NCBI GenBank assembly: GCA_947500435.1
Contig: CANMRV010000009.1
Location: 1 to 64,000 of the forward strand
Source: an uncultured Flavobacteriaceae bacterium
Lineage (GTDB): Bacteria; Bacteroidota; Bacteroidia; Flavobacteriales; Flavobacteriaceae
Length of the DNA stretch: 64,000 nt
Direction: 5' to 3'
Part shown: one piece after another, positions 32,989-40,193 of the stretch
Layout of the letters: every line of letters starts with the position of its first letter
Position numbering within the stretch: position 1 is the first letter of the stretch
Notes under the pieces: generated by a model
Databases searched by the model: none
Told to the model about the DNA's origin: nothing
What the model saw: the letters and a program-made list of their open reading frames with translations, nothing else
Translations under genes and position numbers: made by a program

Positions 32989-34542
32989 CTAGTCTACAGG
33001 AGGATGCCCGTGAATTTCTTCAAACAATTCGTCAAAGTTCTGACGTAAATAAGCATTTAGCTTCTTCTTGTAATCGTCTTTCAACCAATGTACAAAGTTA
33101 AAGGTACTTCTGCTGATACATTTAGCATAGGTTTGAATCCGTTGGTCCACATCGTCTTTGAGCATTTTGGCCAAACCGAGAGCATCATATACATCTTCAC
33201 TGTTCTCAATACAAATCTTTGCATGTTGTGCAATAGAACGCTCTAAAACAACCTTTGATGATTCTCCTTTGCTGGTAGCATCTGTATAGACTTGTTTGAT
33301 ATCGAAAAAAACGTCTTCTGATTTCGAAAACTCTGCACGAAGCTCATCTGGCATTTCATGCTTGAATCTACCTTCAATGGTTTCATCATCTTGAATACGA
33401 TCCACATAAAAATTTGGCGATTTAAAAATGGTCTGCCAATCTAAATCAGCTCCCCAAGGCCCAAAACGGTACATATTATTACCTAAATCTATTACGGTGA
33501 ACTTTGATTTGTTATTCAAAATACGAGAACCACGGCCAATCATTTGATAATAAAGGGTCAATGATTTCGTGGCACGGTTTAAAATTATGGTATCGATAGT
33601 TGGTTCATCAAATCCTGTGGTTAAGATACTTACCGAAGTCAAAATCGCATCCGGCGTCTCTTTAAACCATTTCAAAATCTGCGCGCGCTGTTTCTTGGTT
33701 GCTGTATTGTCCAAATGCATTATAGGAAGTCCCGCAGCATTGAACGTATGGTAAACGTTTATTGAGGTGTTAATTCCATTGTTAAAAATCAGGGTCTTCT
33801 TTCCTTTGGAATGCTTTTCATAAGCTTTGAGGAGCTTTTCAAGCATTGCCGGACTAGAATACAAATCTTCTGAAGACTTAACCGTATAATCACCGTTAGA
33901 ACCTACCTCAAGTGAAGTCAAGCCCATATCATATTGGAAAACTTCAGCTCGCGCCAGAAAATCATTTTCAATTAGTGATTCAATAGTCTCACCAACAATA
34001 AGTTCGTCGTAATTACCTTTCATAGGTAATTCCTTGTTTGAACTTAAAGGAGTAGCGGTAACCCCAAGAATAAATGACTTCTCAAAAAACTTAAAAAGTT
34101 TCGTGAAGGAGTTGTAGTGAGCTTCATCTATAATAACCAGACCGACATCTGAAATATCTAATTTGTCATCATTTAGCCGATTATTTAGAGTTTCGACCAT
34201 GGCTACATAACAGCTATATTGTGCCTGGTCATCTAAATCAGCTTTACTATCCACCACTTTATTCGTCACTCCAAACCCGGTAAGCATTTCAGAGGTTTGG
34301 CGACACAATTCCACTCGGTGTGTCATAACAAGCACCTTTTTGTTATGCTTTTTTAGGTATTGACGCACCATTTCAGAGAATATGACGGTTTTGCCACCTC
34401 CTGTAGGTAATTGATACAACAAATGATGATCTTCGGGTGCAGTTTCGAACTTGTCGAAAATCTGGCTGATAGCACCTTGTTGGTATTCGTAAAGTTCTTT
34501 GTCTGTTTTCTTTTCCTGTACTGCAACTGCAATTTCCGCCAT
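32989..34542 (-). CDS. SF2 helicase of the UvrB/type I restriction-like (ResIII) group
   Basis: 517 residues from the ATG at 34542; a TTG 27 bases upstream would add nine residues but is a weaker start. LYEYQQGAISQIFDKFE begins the helicase, LPTGGGKTVIFSEM is Walker A, VIIDEAHYNSF the DEAH box, GVTATPL motif III, then VSILTTGFDEPTIDTIILNRATKSLTLYYQMIGRGSR carries motifs V and VI. The last ~150 residues form an alpha-helical tail with no recognised domain. The family is conserved as a solitary chromosomal gene in Flavobacteriia. Its substrate (DNA or RNA) is unknown, and no methylase or specificity subunit is nearby, so it is not a restriction enzyme. Confidence 0.85.
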   Translation of the reverse strand: MAEIAVAVQEKKTDKELYEYQQGAISQIFDKFETAPEDHHLLYQLPTGGGKTVIFSEMVRQYLKKHNKKVLVMTHRVELCRQTSEMLTGFGVTNKVVDSKADLDDQAQYSCYVAMVETLNNRLNDDKLDISDVGLVIIDEAHYNSFTKLFKFFEKSFILGVTATPLSSNKELPMKGNYDELIVGETIESLIENDFLARAEVFQYDMGLTSLEVGSNGDYTVKSSEDLYSSPAMLEKLLKAYEKHSKGKKTLIFNNGINTSINVYHTFNAAGLPIMHLDNTATKKQRAQILKWFKETPDAILTSVSILTTGFDEPTIDTIILNRATKSLTLYYQMIGRGSRILNNKSKFTVIDLGNNMYRFGPWGADLDWQTIFKSPNFYVDRIQDDETIEGRFKHEMPDELRAEFSKSEDVFFDIKQVYTDATSKGESSKVVLERSIAQHAKICIENSEDVYDALGLAKMLKDDVDQRIQTYAKCISRSTFNFVHWLKDDYKKKLNAYLRQNFDELFEEIHGHPPVD

Positions 34543-34663
34543 ATGATCCTTTTCTTTTTGGGACTGCAAAAATACAGATTAATAAGGGTTTACGGAATTA
34601 TTACGTCGAAACTATCAAAGTAATCGCCATAGGAAATATGCAATACACCGAAAAAACTAAAAT

Positions 34664-35347
34664 TTATTCGGTCAGCTGCGAAATAGGAGTTAGCACTACT
34701 TTTCTGAATTCAACCTCGGCCCCCTCGGCTTGAAGGGCAATTTGACCTTTGTTGGCGGTAGCATCGTAACCGTGGTTTACCAAATCACCATTTACCCAAA
34801 CTTTTAATTCGTTATTCAAGCATTCTATGGACATGCTATTCCATTCCCCTAAAGGCTTTTCGGAACCATCGGTCAAATTCAATATTCTCCGTTTCTTGCC
34901 TTCTGTAATCCCCCATTCCGATTTTGGTCCACGACGCTCTAGCATATTATCCGTCGTAATGTCTTCGACAATACACCAAAAGTCTCCGGCATTTTCGTGC
35001 ATCATTTGAACTTCAATAGATTTCGGAAACATTTTATACAAAGACCTAGGTGTCGAAGCAAATACCAAAACTCCACAATTACCCGGTTCTCCTGCAAAAC
35101 GATATTCGACTTCCAATCTAAAATCTTTGTAGATATCATCAGTAATGATATGCCCTTGCGGAGTACCTAGACTTACTAACATTCCTTCACGAACTATAAA
35201 AGGATTCCGAGCATCAGGAATACTATCCATTTCCGGGACATCAATGTGCCAGCCGGTCAAATCTTTTCCATTGAAAAGGCTTTGGGAGCTTTGGGAGGAA
35301 CACGATACTAGTATACTCACTGTGAATAAGATGAATAGGTTTTTCAT
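34664..35347 (-). CDS. DUF1080 (3-keto-disaccharide hydrolase family) lipoprotein
   Basis: 227 residues, lipobox ILVSCSS with Cys16. Domain marks: SLFNGKDLTGWHIDVPEMD at the start, VEYRFAGEPGNCGVLVFAS, KSIEVQMMHENAG, WNSMSIECLNNELKVWVNGDLVNHG and GQIALQAEGAEVEFRKVVL. It is a second, lipid-anchored member of the family that also occurs at 19687. A membrane-bound copy may act at the cell surface on bulkier oxidised glycosides. No oxidoreductase gene lies next to it, so it might share the Tat-exported one at 20436. The next gene upstream is an exported methyltransferase 37 bases away on the same strand. Confidence 0.85.
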   Translation of the reverse strand: MKNLFILFTVSILVSCSSQSSQSLFNGKDLTGWHIDVPEMDSIPDARNPFIVREGMLVSLGTPQGHIITDDIYKDFRLEVEYRFAGEPGNCGVLVFASTPRSLYKMFPKSIEVQMMHENAGDFWCIVEDITTDNMLERRGPKSEWGITEGKKRRILNLTDGSEKPLGEWNSMSIECLNNELKVWVNGDLVNHGYDATANKGQIALQAEGAEVEFRKVVLTPISQLTE

Positions 35348-35384
35348 AATTAGAAAAATATTGAACTATGTTGGTTAAATTCTA

Positions 35385-36041
35385 CTAGCCAGCTGGAGTT
35401 TGTTCGGCAACAACTATCCACATTTGTTTTTCTTCGTTTTCTTGCCAATCACCAAAATCCTTTATTTCCTTGGTGATGATAAACCCTGCTTCTTTAAGTT
35501 CCTCTTTTACGTATTTAGATGATAAGGTATGTCCTCTTGCCTGTTCCTCCCTGCTTTTCCCTCTCTTTTGTTTCTTTAGTTTTTCAAGAATAAGGATTCT
35601 GCCATTGGGTTTCAATGCTTTTTTGATATGACCCAAAATCTCCATATAATCATCCATTTCATGGTAGGTGTCCATTACAATAACTACATCGACGCTTCCT
35701 TTAGTCAATTTGGGATTGTCATAGTCACCTAAAATCACTTCTATGTTCTGGACTTTCCGCTCTTTTGCATATTCCTTAAGCCTATCAAGGCGATACTCCT
35801 CAACATCTACAGCAAAAACTTTCCCTGACTCCCCTACTCTTTTTGATAAATGAAAACTTAGATACCCCTCATGACATCCTATGTCAGCCACTTTATTTCC
35901 CTTTTCAATTCCTGCCATATCAAAGATCTTGGAAACATTCATCCATGTATCTCTATCCTCCCAATCCTCCTCTGAATATTGGGCAGCTGCATTGCTCAAG
36001 CAAAGCAAAAGGATATTTGCAAAAAGAAACTTTAGTGACAT
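35385..36041 (-). CDS. Exported class I SAM methyltransferase
   Basis: 218 residues with a Sec signal peptide (MSLKFLFANILLLCLSNAAA, cleavage before QYSEE). The Rossmann core follows: VADIGCHEGYLSFHLSKRV is motif I, AVDVEEYRLDRL the end of strand 2, and VDVVIVMDTYHEMDDYMEIL the active-site strand. The YHE word also occurs in the exported paralogue at 8128-8847 (VDVYHELSY), so the two share a subfamily as well as the unusual export signal. A SAM-dependent enzyme outside the cytoplasm is unexplained. The C-terminal GFIITKEIKDFGDWQENEEKQMWIVV closes the fold. Substrate unknown. Confidence 0.75.
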   Translation of the reverse strand: MSLKFLFANILLLCLSNAAAQYSEEDWEDRDTWMNVSKIFDMAGIEKGNKVADIGCHEGYLSFHLSKRVGESGKVFAVDVEEYRLDRLKEYAKERKVQNIEVILGDYDNPKLTKGSVDVVIVMDTYHEMDDYMEILGHIKKALKPNGRILILEKLKKQKRGKSREEQARGHTLSSKYVKEELKEAGFIITKEIKDFGDWQENEEKQMWIVVAEQTPAG

Positions 36042-36188
36042 TTCCCTAAGATATTATATAAAGATGTATATCGCTATTAATTTTCTCTTAAACACTGACT
36101 TTTAATCGTAGAAGATACGCAGTTGCGTGAATTTAACTATACATATCTATTAGAATCCTTATATTTCGTCTTCGAGAAAAATTACGCT

Positions 36189-36788
36189 ATGAAATTGAAA
36201 TTACTCCTATTGCTACTTTTAGTTGTAGTAAAAACAAATGCTCAGGATACACCTCTTCGAGTTGAAACCAAAGATATTCCGAATCGTTTGGCATTTTATG
36301 CGGTCAACGAAAATGAGCAAGATTTTGATGTTCAGATAAAAATATCAGGAACGAACTTTAGGCAAAGTCAAGGGCGACCAAGATGGGTTCGTGTTCCAGC
36401 GGCTTCTAAAGTACATTTGAAAACAGTCGTTTTAACAAGAGGTAAGAAACCAAATTACACCTATGATTTACTAGTTAATGATAGCCTTTCAAAGAGAGCT
36501 TTGAAGAAGGAATTCGAACGGATTAAGATAAAACCGAAAAAACCGATTACCCTTTACATAACAGAAGAATGCCTTAGCTGCGACAGTATTGTGAATCCTT
36601 TAGATGCAAGTAATTACAAGTATATTAAACACTTGCTAAGCGAAAAGCCTGAAATTGCGGATCAGTTGAAAAACTACTTACCGGCTCCAATTGATTCTAT
36701 TAAAACACCTATCCTCAATATAGGAGGACGTTTGTTTACTCAAATTGAGACTTATGACAAGCTGCTAGAGGAATTGAATAAAGAGTAG
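36189..36788 (+). CDS. Exported protein with C-terminal glutaredoxin-like domain
   Basis: 199 residues from the ATG at 36189, where a signal peptide begins (MKLKLLLLLLLVVVKTNAQ); an ORF start 66 bases upstream would bury it. Residues ~20-110 are a small beta domain (RVETKDIPNRLAFYAVNENE, RPRWVRVPAASKVHLKTVVL). From ~115 on, PITLYITEECLSCDSIVNPLD gives a CxxC pair (Cys128, Cys131), and TPILNIGGRLFTQIETYDKLLEEL has the cis-proline and last strand of a glutaredoxin/thioredoxin fold. It could be a periplasmic thiol-disulfide enzyme or reductant-dependent sensor. I know no named family for the combination. Confidence 0.65.
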   Translation: MKLKLLLLLLLVVVKTNAQDTPLRVETKDIPNRLAFYAVNENEQDFDVQIKISGTNFRQSQGRPRWVRVPAASKVHLKTVVLTRGKKPNYTYDLLVNDSLSKRALKKEFERIKIKPKKPITLYITEECLSCDSIVNPLDASNYKYIKHLLSEKPEIADQLKNYLPAPIDSIKTPILNIGGRLFTQIETYDKLLEELNKE

Positions 36789-36889
36789 TTACTCGATAAT
36801 CGAGATTTGAATGTTCTGATACTTGCCTCGAAATCACAAAATGTTCTTCCCTAGTGAATATCTCGTGGACTTGCCCCGTGGTAGTTACT

Positions 36890-38044
36890 TTATTTAATAT
36901 TTTCTTGAGCTATTGTAAAATCAAAAGTTGCCTTCTCTTTTGTTGCCAACCAGAAGTTCTTTGTATTTCCCCAAGTTGCGTCCGGTGCGGCCTGTCTTGA
37001 GAAATTATCAAGATTTGAAGTAACCTCTTCCATCTTTTCTTGTGATATGGCTTCTGTTGAAATTACTACAGTTAGTGCTTTGAATGCCTTTTGAGAATCA
37101 GCAGCTGAAGGAACTCGGGCGCCATGATCGCTAATAAGGTCTTGCGCCGTATAGGTTTCTATTGTATCTGCTGTAAACTGGCCATAAGTTTGCGTGCCTT
37201 CTGGATTTACTGCTACTTGTATAGGTTCTAATTCATTGGCTCCGATTAGTCCCATAGCATATAGTTCTAAGTCACCATAAACCACAGAATTTCCTCCATT
37301 GGCAAAAGCACCGAAACCATTTTGTCCATTGAGTTTTCCTTGATACGTGTTGTTGCCAAGGTCTTCGATTTCGTCAAAACCACCAAGCTGTCCGGCAACG
37401 CTGGCATAACCCCAATGACCACCTACAGTTGTCGGAATAATTCCTTTATTACCCCAAGAATGTGCTATTTCATGTAAAAAGGGTCCACTTTTGATATATT
37501 CAGTCCGTGGCATGTAAATTATGCTTTTCAGTTTTCCGGCTGAACCATATGCAGCTGAGTTATTGTATGTGCTTGAGCCAAGGCCCTGAACTTGATTCTG
37601 AACTAAAGTAGATCTACCAAAAAATAAGTCCGGAGGTTTTACAGCTTCCACAGAAAGTATAATGATATAATCAAAATCATCTTTAAAATATTGATATGCC
37701 TTTTCAACCACCTGCTTCAAATCACCTTCACCTTCAAGAAATTGATTGTAATCTGATTGTGATAAAATATAATTGGCAACAGACCTTGTGGCATCAAGTG
37801 TAAAATCTTGATTAAATACTACTGCACCTGTTGTAGGTATGTCCGTATTATCAGAAGAATCATCATTGGAAGTATCGTCATTCGAATTGTCATTGTTCAT
37901 TTCTTCTGTATCCACAGTGACTGCATCTTCCACCTCTGTAAGTATATTGGCATCTTTACTACATGATGCAATAATAATTAGGAATGCAAAAACAAATAGA
38001 TAGGATAGTTTAAACGATATACGCTGTGGGCAAATGGTTTTCAT
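36890..38044 (-). CDS. Putative zinc metalloprotease lipoprotein
   Basis: 384 residues, lipobox IIASCSK (Cys28), then a ~40-residue Asp/Asn/Ser linker (NDNSNDDTSNDDSSDN) that spaces the domain from the membrane. The catalytic-looking region has FLHEIAHSWGNK, i.e. HExxH at residues 191-195, then VGGHWGYASVAGQLGGFDEIE (His210) and VVYGDLELYAMGLIG. His191, His195 and either His210 or Glu260 could bind zinc. The family is not one I can name, though similar HExxHxW...GHWG patterns occur in other Bacteroidota secreted proteins. The N-terminal part (QDFTLDATRSVANYILSQSD...KDDFDYIIILSVE) packs as a lyase- or peptidase-like helical domain. Divergent from the small-peptide array. Confidence 0.6.
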   Translation of the reverse strand: MKTICPQRISFKLSYLFVFAFLIIIASCSKDANILTEVEDAVTVDTEEMNNDNSNDDTSNDDSSDNTDIPTTGAVVFNQDFTLDATRSVANYILSQSDYNQFLEGEGDLKQVVEKAYQYFKDDFDYIIILSVEAVKPPDLFFGRSTLVQNQVQGLGSSTYNNSAAYGSAGKLKSIIYMPRTEYIKSGPFLHEIAHSWGNKGIIPTTVGGHWGYASVAGQLGGFDEIEDLGNNTYQGKLNGQNGFGAFANGGNSVVYGDLELYAMGLIGANELEPIQVAVNPEGTQTYGQFTADTIETYTAQDLISDHGARVPSAADSQKAFKALTVVISTEAISQEKMEEVTSNLDNFSRQAAPDATWGNTKNFWLATKEKATFDFTIAQENIK

Positions 38045-38327
38045 TGTGGGACATTTTGAATAGGTCTCTATATAACCCCCTTTTTTCTTATTTATTTCCT
38101 AGGAAAAGTAAAACTCGATAAAGTGCAGTTCGTAAAACCCCTGCCCCATTTTTAGTTAAAAATAATGCAGCTTGTTCGTATCATTTCTATGGATTTTCAT
38201 AAAATCATGAATTTTAACAAAAAAATTATTTTTATAATGTTAAAACATAAGCAATTGATATTCAATGTTTTAATTAGGTTTTATTCATTAATCGAGCTGT
38301 CAATCTGTTAAATATTCCATAAAATAG

Positions 38328-38335
38328 TACCTTTC
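38328..38335 (+). promoter_or_regulatory. Candidate -7 box of the small-peptide array
   Basis: TACCTTTC matches TAnnTTTG at seven of eight positions and points into the peptide array. A TTA at 38308-38310 takes the -33 place with a 17-base spacer, slightly short. A transcript from here would have a leader of about 165 bases before the first small ORF. The remaining sequence from 38045 to here is AT-rich and shows no gene. Confidence 0.3.
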
Positions 38336-38504
38336 TATACATAGTACTGTAACAAAAATATTTATGACTCGTCTATTAGTTGTAAGTCAATTGGAAACAA
38401 TCAAAAAACAATTCATCATTTCAATTCGACAGTTCAGAAACATAGATTAGAAAGAACGATTAAAAAACAACAATTTTACATCATCAATAAAAAACAACAG
38501 CATT

Positions 38505-38621
38505 ATGAAAACTTTACATCCACATCAATTAAGACCGAGAGTATATTTCACATTGGGCTTTGGCTGGAATACAGATAGACTGTATGACCAGAGAATAAAA
38601 AGCAAAAAGATTCAATCGTAA
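38505..38621 (+). CDS. Small ORF 1 of the peptide array (38 residues)
   Basis: 38 codons from an ATG preceded by the same CATCATCAAT...AAAAAACAACAGC leader word that precedes the three repeated peptide ORFs. The product begins MKTLHPHQLRPRVYFTLGF and continues with GWNTDRLYDQR, then a basic tail. It is strongly cationic, has no signal peptide or membrane helix, and shares with the next three ORFs an aromatic/Trp-Asn motif followed by Arg residues. No known family recognised. It is first in an array ending at the terminator at 39186. Confidence 0.55.
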   Translation: MKTLHPHQLRPRVYFTLGFGWNTDRLYDQRIKSKKIQS

Positions 38622-38663
38622 ACAAACAATTATTTAATCATCAATCACTAAAAAACAAACATC

Positions 38664-38747
38664 ATGGAAATTTTAAACAAACAATACAAGCTTGGAAAGG
38701 AAATCACCAAAAGTAACACTTGGAACAACAGAAGAAGGTTTAGATAA
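38664..38747 (+). CDS. Small ORF 2 of the peptide array (27 residues)
   Basis: 27 codons. The product starts MEILNKQYKLGKE and ends TKSNTWNNRRRFR: amphipathic, highly basic at the C terminus, one Trp. Small ORF 3 encodes exactly the same peptide 132 bases further on. The two coding copies differ at only two bases, both silent third positions (AAG/AAA for Lys, CTT/CTA for Leu), whereas the spacers differ more. That is what selection on the peptide would produce. No Shine-Dalgarno; the leader is the A-rich word typical of Bacteroidota. Confidence 0.65.
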   Translation: MEILNKQYKLGKEITKSNTWNNRRRFR

Positions 38748-38795
38748 ACCTATTCACAACTAAAATTCATCATCAATCACTTAAAAACAAATATC

Positions 38796-38879
38796 ATGGA
38801 AATTTTAAACAAACAATACAAACTAGGAAAGGAAATCACCAAAAGTAACACTTGGAACAACAGAAGAAGGTTTAGATAA
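38796..38879 (+). CDS. Small ORF 3 of the peptide array (27 residues, same peptide as ORF 2)
   Basis: 27 codons encoding a peptide identical to small ORF 2, with two synonymous base differences. The tail TKSNTWNNRRRFR has five Arg in the last seven residues apart from one Phe and the Asn before them. Two identical copies in tandem suggest a dosage effect, as for multi-copy antimicrobial, signalling or RiPP precursor peptides; this is inference. No processing enzyme gene lies beside the array. Confidence 0.65.
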   Translation: MEILNKQYKLGKEITKSNTWNNRRRFR

Positions 38880-38927
38880 ACATATTCACAAATAAAATTC
38901 ATCATCAATCATTAAAAAAACAACATC

Positions 38928-39014
38928 ATGGAAAATTCAAATAAGCATTACGTAAGAAATTCATCAGAAACATCAAAAAGCGACATCTGGAATAGTAAAC
39001 GGCGTTACAGATAG
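38928..39014 (+). CDS. Small ORF 4 of the peptide array (28 residues, diverged paralogue)
   Basis: 28 codons. The product begins MENSNKHYVRNSSET and ends SKSDIWNSKRRYR. Aligned with ORFs 2 and 3 it keeps ME..NK.Y, the TKS/SKS word, Trp-Asn and the basic-aromatic end, with conservative swaps (Arg to Lys, Phe to Tyr, Asn to Asp/Ser). Such a pattern in an ORF whose DNA has diverged considerably argues that the peptide sequence is maintained. Preceded by the same leader word as the other units. Confidence 0.62.
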   Translation: MENSNKHYVRNSSETSKSDIWNSKRRYR

Positions 39015-39046
39015 TCGAGGGTATAACCCTTTAAAGACTAGAAATC

Positions 39047-39151
39047 ATGAAAGCAATCATCAATCAATCATCGATAGTATCAACAACTTCAGTATTTTTC
39101 TCAGAGTCTAATCATCTCGATAGAATTCGTTGGACAGATTTAAAATGTTAA
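39047..39151 (+). CDS. Small ORF 5 of the peptide array (34 residues, low support)
   Basis: 34 codons from an ATG preceded by AAATC, as in the repeat units. The product begins MKAIINQSSIVSTTSVFF and ends RIRWTDLKC. The DNA after the ATG contains AATCATCAATCAATCAT, the leader word of the units displaced into the frame, so this ORF may be the worn remains of a further unit and not a real gene. It is the last ORF before the terminator. Its Trp with flanking Arg is only loosely like the others. Confidence 0.3.
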   Translation: MKAIINQSSIVSTTSVFFSESNHLDRIRWTDLKC

Positions 39152-39185
39152 CTCCGCTCATCACGGAATTTGAACCTATCAAAGT

Positions 39186-39224
39186 AAAGGCCCGTACTTC
39201 ATCAAGTACGGGCCTTTATATTTT
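39186..39224 (+). terminator. Strong terminator closing the small-peptide array
   Basis: AAAGGCCCGTACTT (39186-39199) pairs perfectly with AAGTACGGGCCTTT (39204-39217) around a four-base loop CATC, followed by ATATTTTTATA. The 14-base-pair stem is one of the strongest in the window. The T-rich side is on the plus strand, the direction of the small ORFs, and the next gene (39273-40067) ends towards it, so it could also serve that gene. Confidence 0.85.
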
Positions 39225-39272
39225 TATAATAGCTTACCTCTACCCTACTGGGTACATTTCAGGTATACTCTC

Positions 39273-40067
39273 TTAATCTTTCAAAGATATTTCTTCGTCT
39301 GTTCCATCAGGATATGTAAGCGTGGCTACATCATCGCAAGTTCCGTCTCCGAAATCAACATCCACTTTGAGTCCGTTTTTATTCAACTGCATAACTCCTT
39401 TTCCGACATAATCACAGGCTCCGGTAATTTCAAGGGCAGTAGTAATATTGACAACATAGGTGTTACCATCAGCCTTTACAGTCCAATCACCATCAATAGT
39501 CAATCCGCTATTTTCTAGATTATTAAAATCAAAAACAAATCCTAGAGTTTTAGATCCCGTTTCCTCAATTATAGAACCATCTTTAAGTTTAATGGTCATA
39601 TCACTTGCCACAGAGAATGAAAGCCCACTCTGACCGTCACCACTAATTGTGAAGCCTCGGGTTCCATTGATTTCATAATCACCAACCATCAAATTCGTAT
39701 AGGTTGCTGAAAAAGAGTTCTCTTGCCCGGCCGTATATGCTATGCTGATACTACCGGTAATCATTTCTCCACCTTCATAGCTGCAGCTATCGAACGTAAC
39801 GGTGAATCCAGTATCAGTGAATTCGGTAACATGACAATCTTCTAATCTAGATGATTTACCTGATATTCCGCTGTTAAAAACGTTAGCGATAACACTATCG
39901 GCCGCGCCGGATATATCATCAGTATTTAAAATTGTTTTCACTTCGGTCGAAGACACTTGTTGATTTTCTACCAAAGGGTTATTTTCATCTTTGTTACAAC
40001 TAAAAGCTAGTAGCGCAAGACCACTAAAAAGAAGAAATTTGGTTGCTGATTTAAATAAGGTTTGCAT
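39273..40067 (-). CDS. Lipoprotein of unknown function
   Basis: 264 residues, lipobox LLAFSCNK (Cys24). The mature part is beta-rich and repetitive in style: CHVTEFTDTGFTVTFDSCSYEGGEMITGSISIAY, YTNLMVGDYEINGTRGFTISG, MTIKLKDGSIIEETGSKTLGF, DGDWTVKADGNTYVVNITTALEITGACDYVGKGVMQL and a final DVDFGDGTCDDVATLTYPDGTDEEISL. It is probably a surface beta-helix or beta-sheet protein with several disulfide-capable Cys pairs. I recognise the general type as a common Flavobacteriaceae hypothetical lipoprotein but no named domain. It is a single gene converging on the peptide array. Confidence 0.7.
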   Translation of the reverse strand: MQTLFKSATKFLLFSGLALLAFSCNKDENNPLVENQQVSSTEVKTILNTDDISGAADSVIANVFNSGISGKSSRLEDCHVTEFTDTGFTVTFDSCSYEGGEMITGSISIAYTAGQENSFSATYTNLMVGDYEINGTRGFTISGDGQSGLSFSVASDMTIKLKDGSIIEETGSKTLGFVFDFNNLENSGLTIDGDWTVKADGNTYVVNITTALEITGACDYVGKGVMQLNKNGLKVDVDFGDGTCDDVATLTYPDGTDEEISLKD

Positions 40068-40193
40068 TCTATTATAGATTTAAAGGGTTACATCTATAAT
40101 TCTGAACGAGACAACATAAACTTTAGTGCTTTTTATTGCTGACTTACGACGAATGACACAAAAAATTAACAAAATTTATGTTCACTTAAAGGC

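Larger units (their letters stand above)
38649..39014 (+). repeat. Tandem repeat with 132-bp period carrying three peptide ORFs
   Basis: ATG codons of small ORFs 2, 3 and 4 lie at 38664, 38796 and 38928, exactly 132 bases apart. Each unit is a leader with CATCATCAATCA followed by an A-rich run and ATCATGG, then an ORF of 27 or 28 codons, then a short spacer. Units 2 and 3 are nearly identical. Unit 4 is diverged in sequence yet keeps the period although its ORF is one codon longer. Units are direct repeats with coding content, not CRISPR-like repeats and spacers. Confidence 0.85.

Noticed and set aside
32989..34542. Restriction-modification system from the ResIII-like helicase
   Set aside because: There is no methylase, specificity or nuclease gene beside it. 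The neighbours are housekeeping genes.
38649..39014. 132-bp repeats as a CRISPR array
   Set aside because: The repeat unit is too long, there are no unique spacers between short repeats, no cas genes are nearby, and the units hold ORFs with silent differences.
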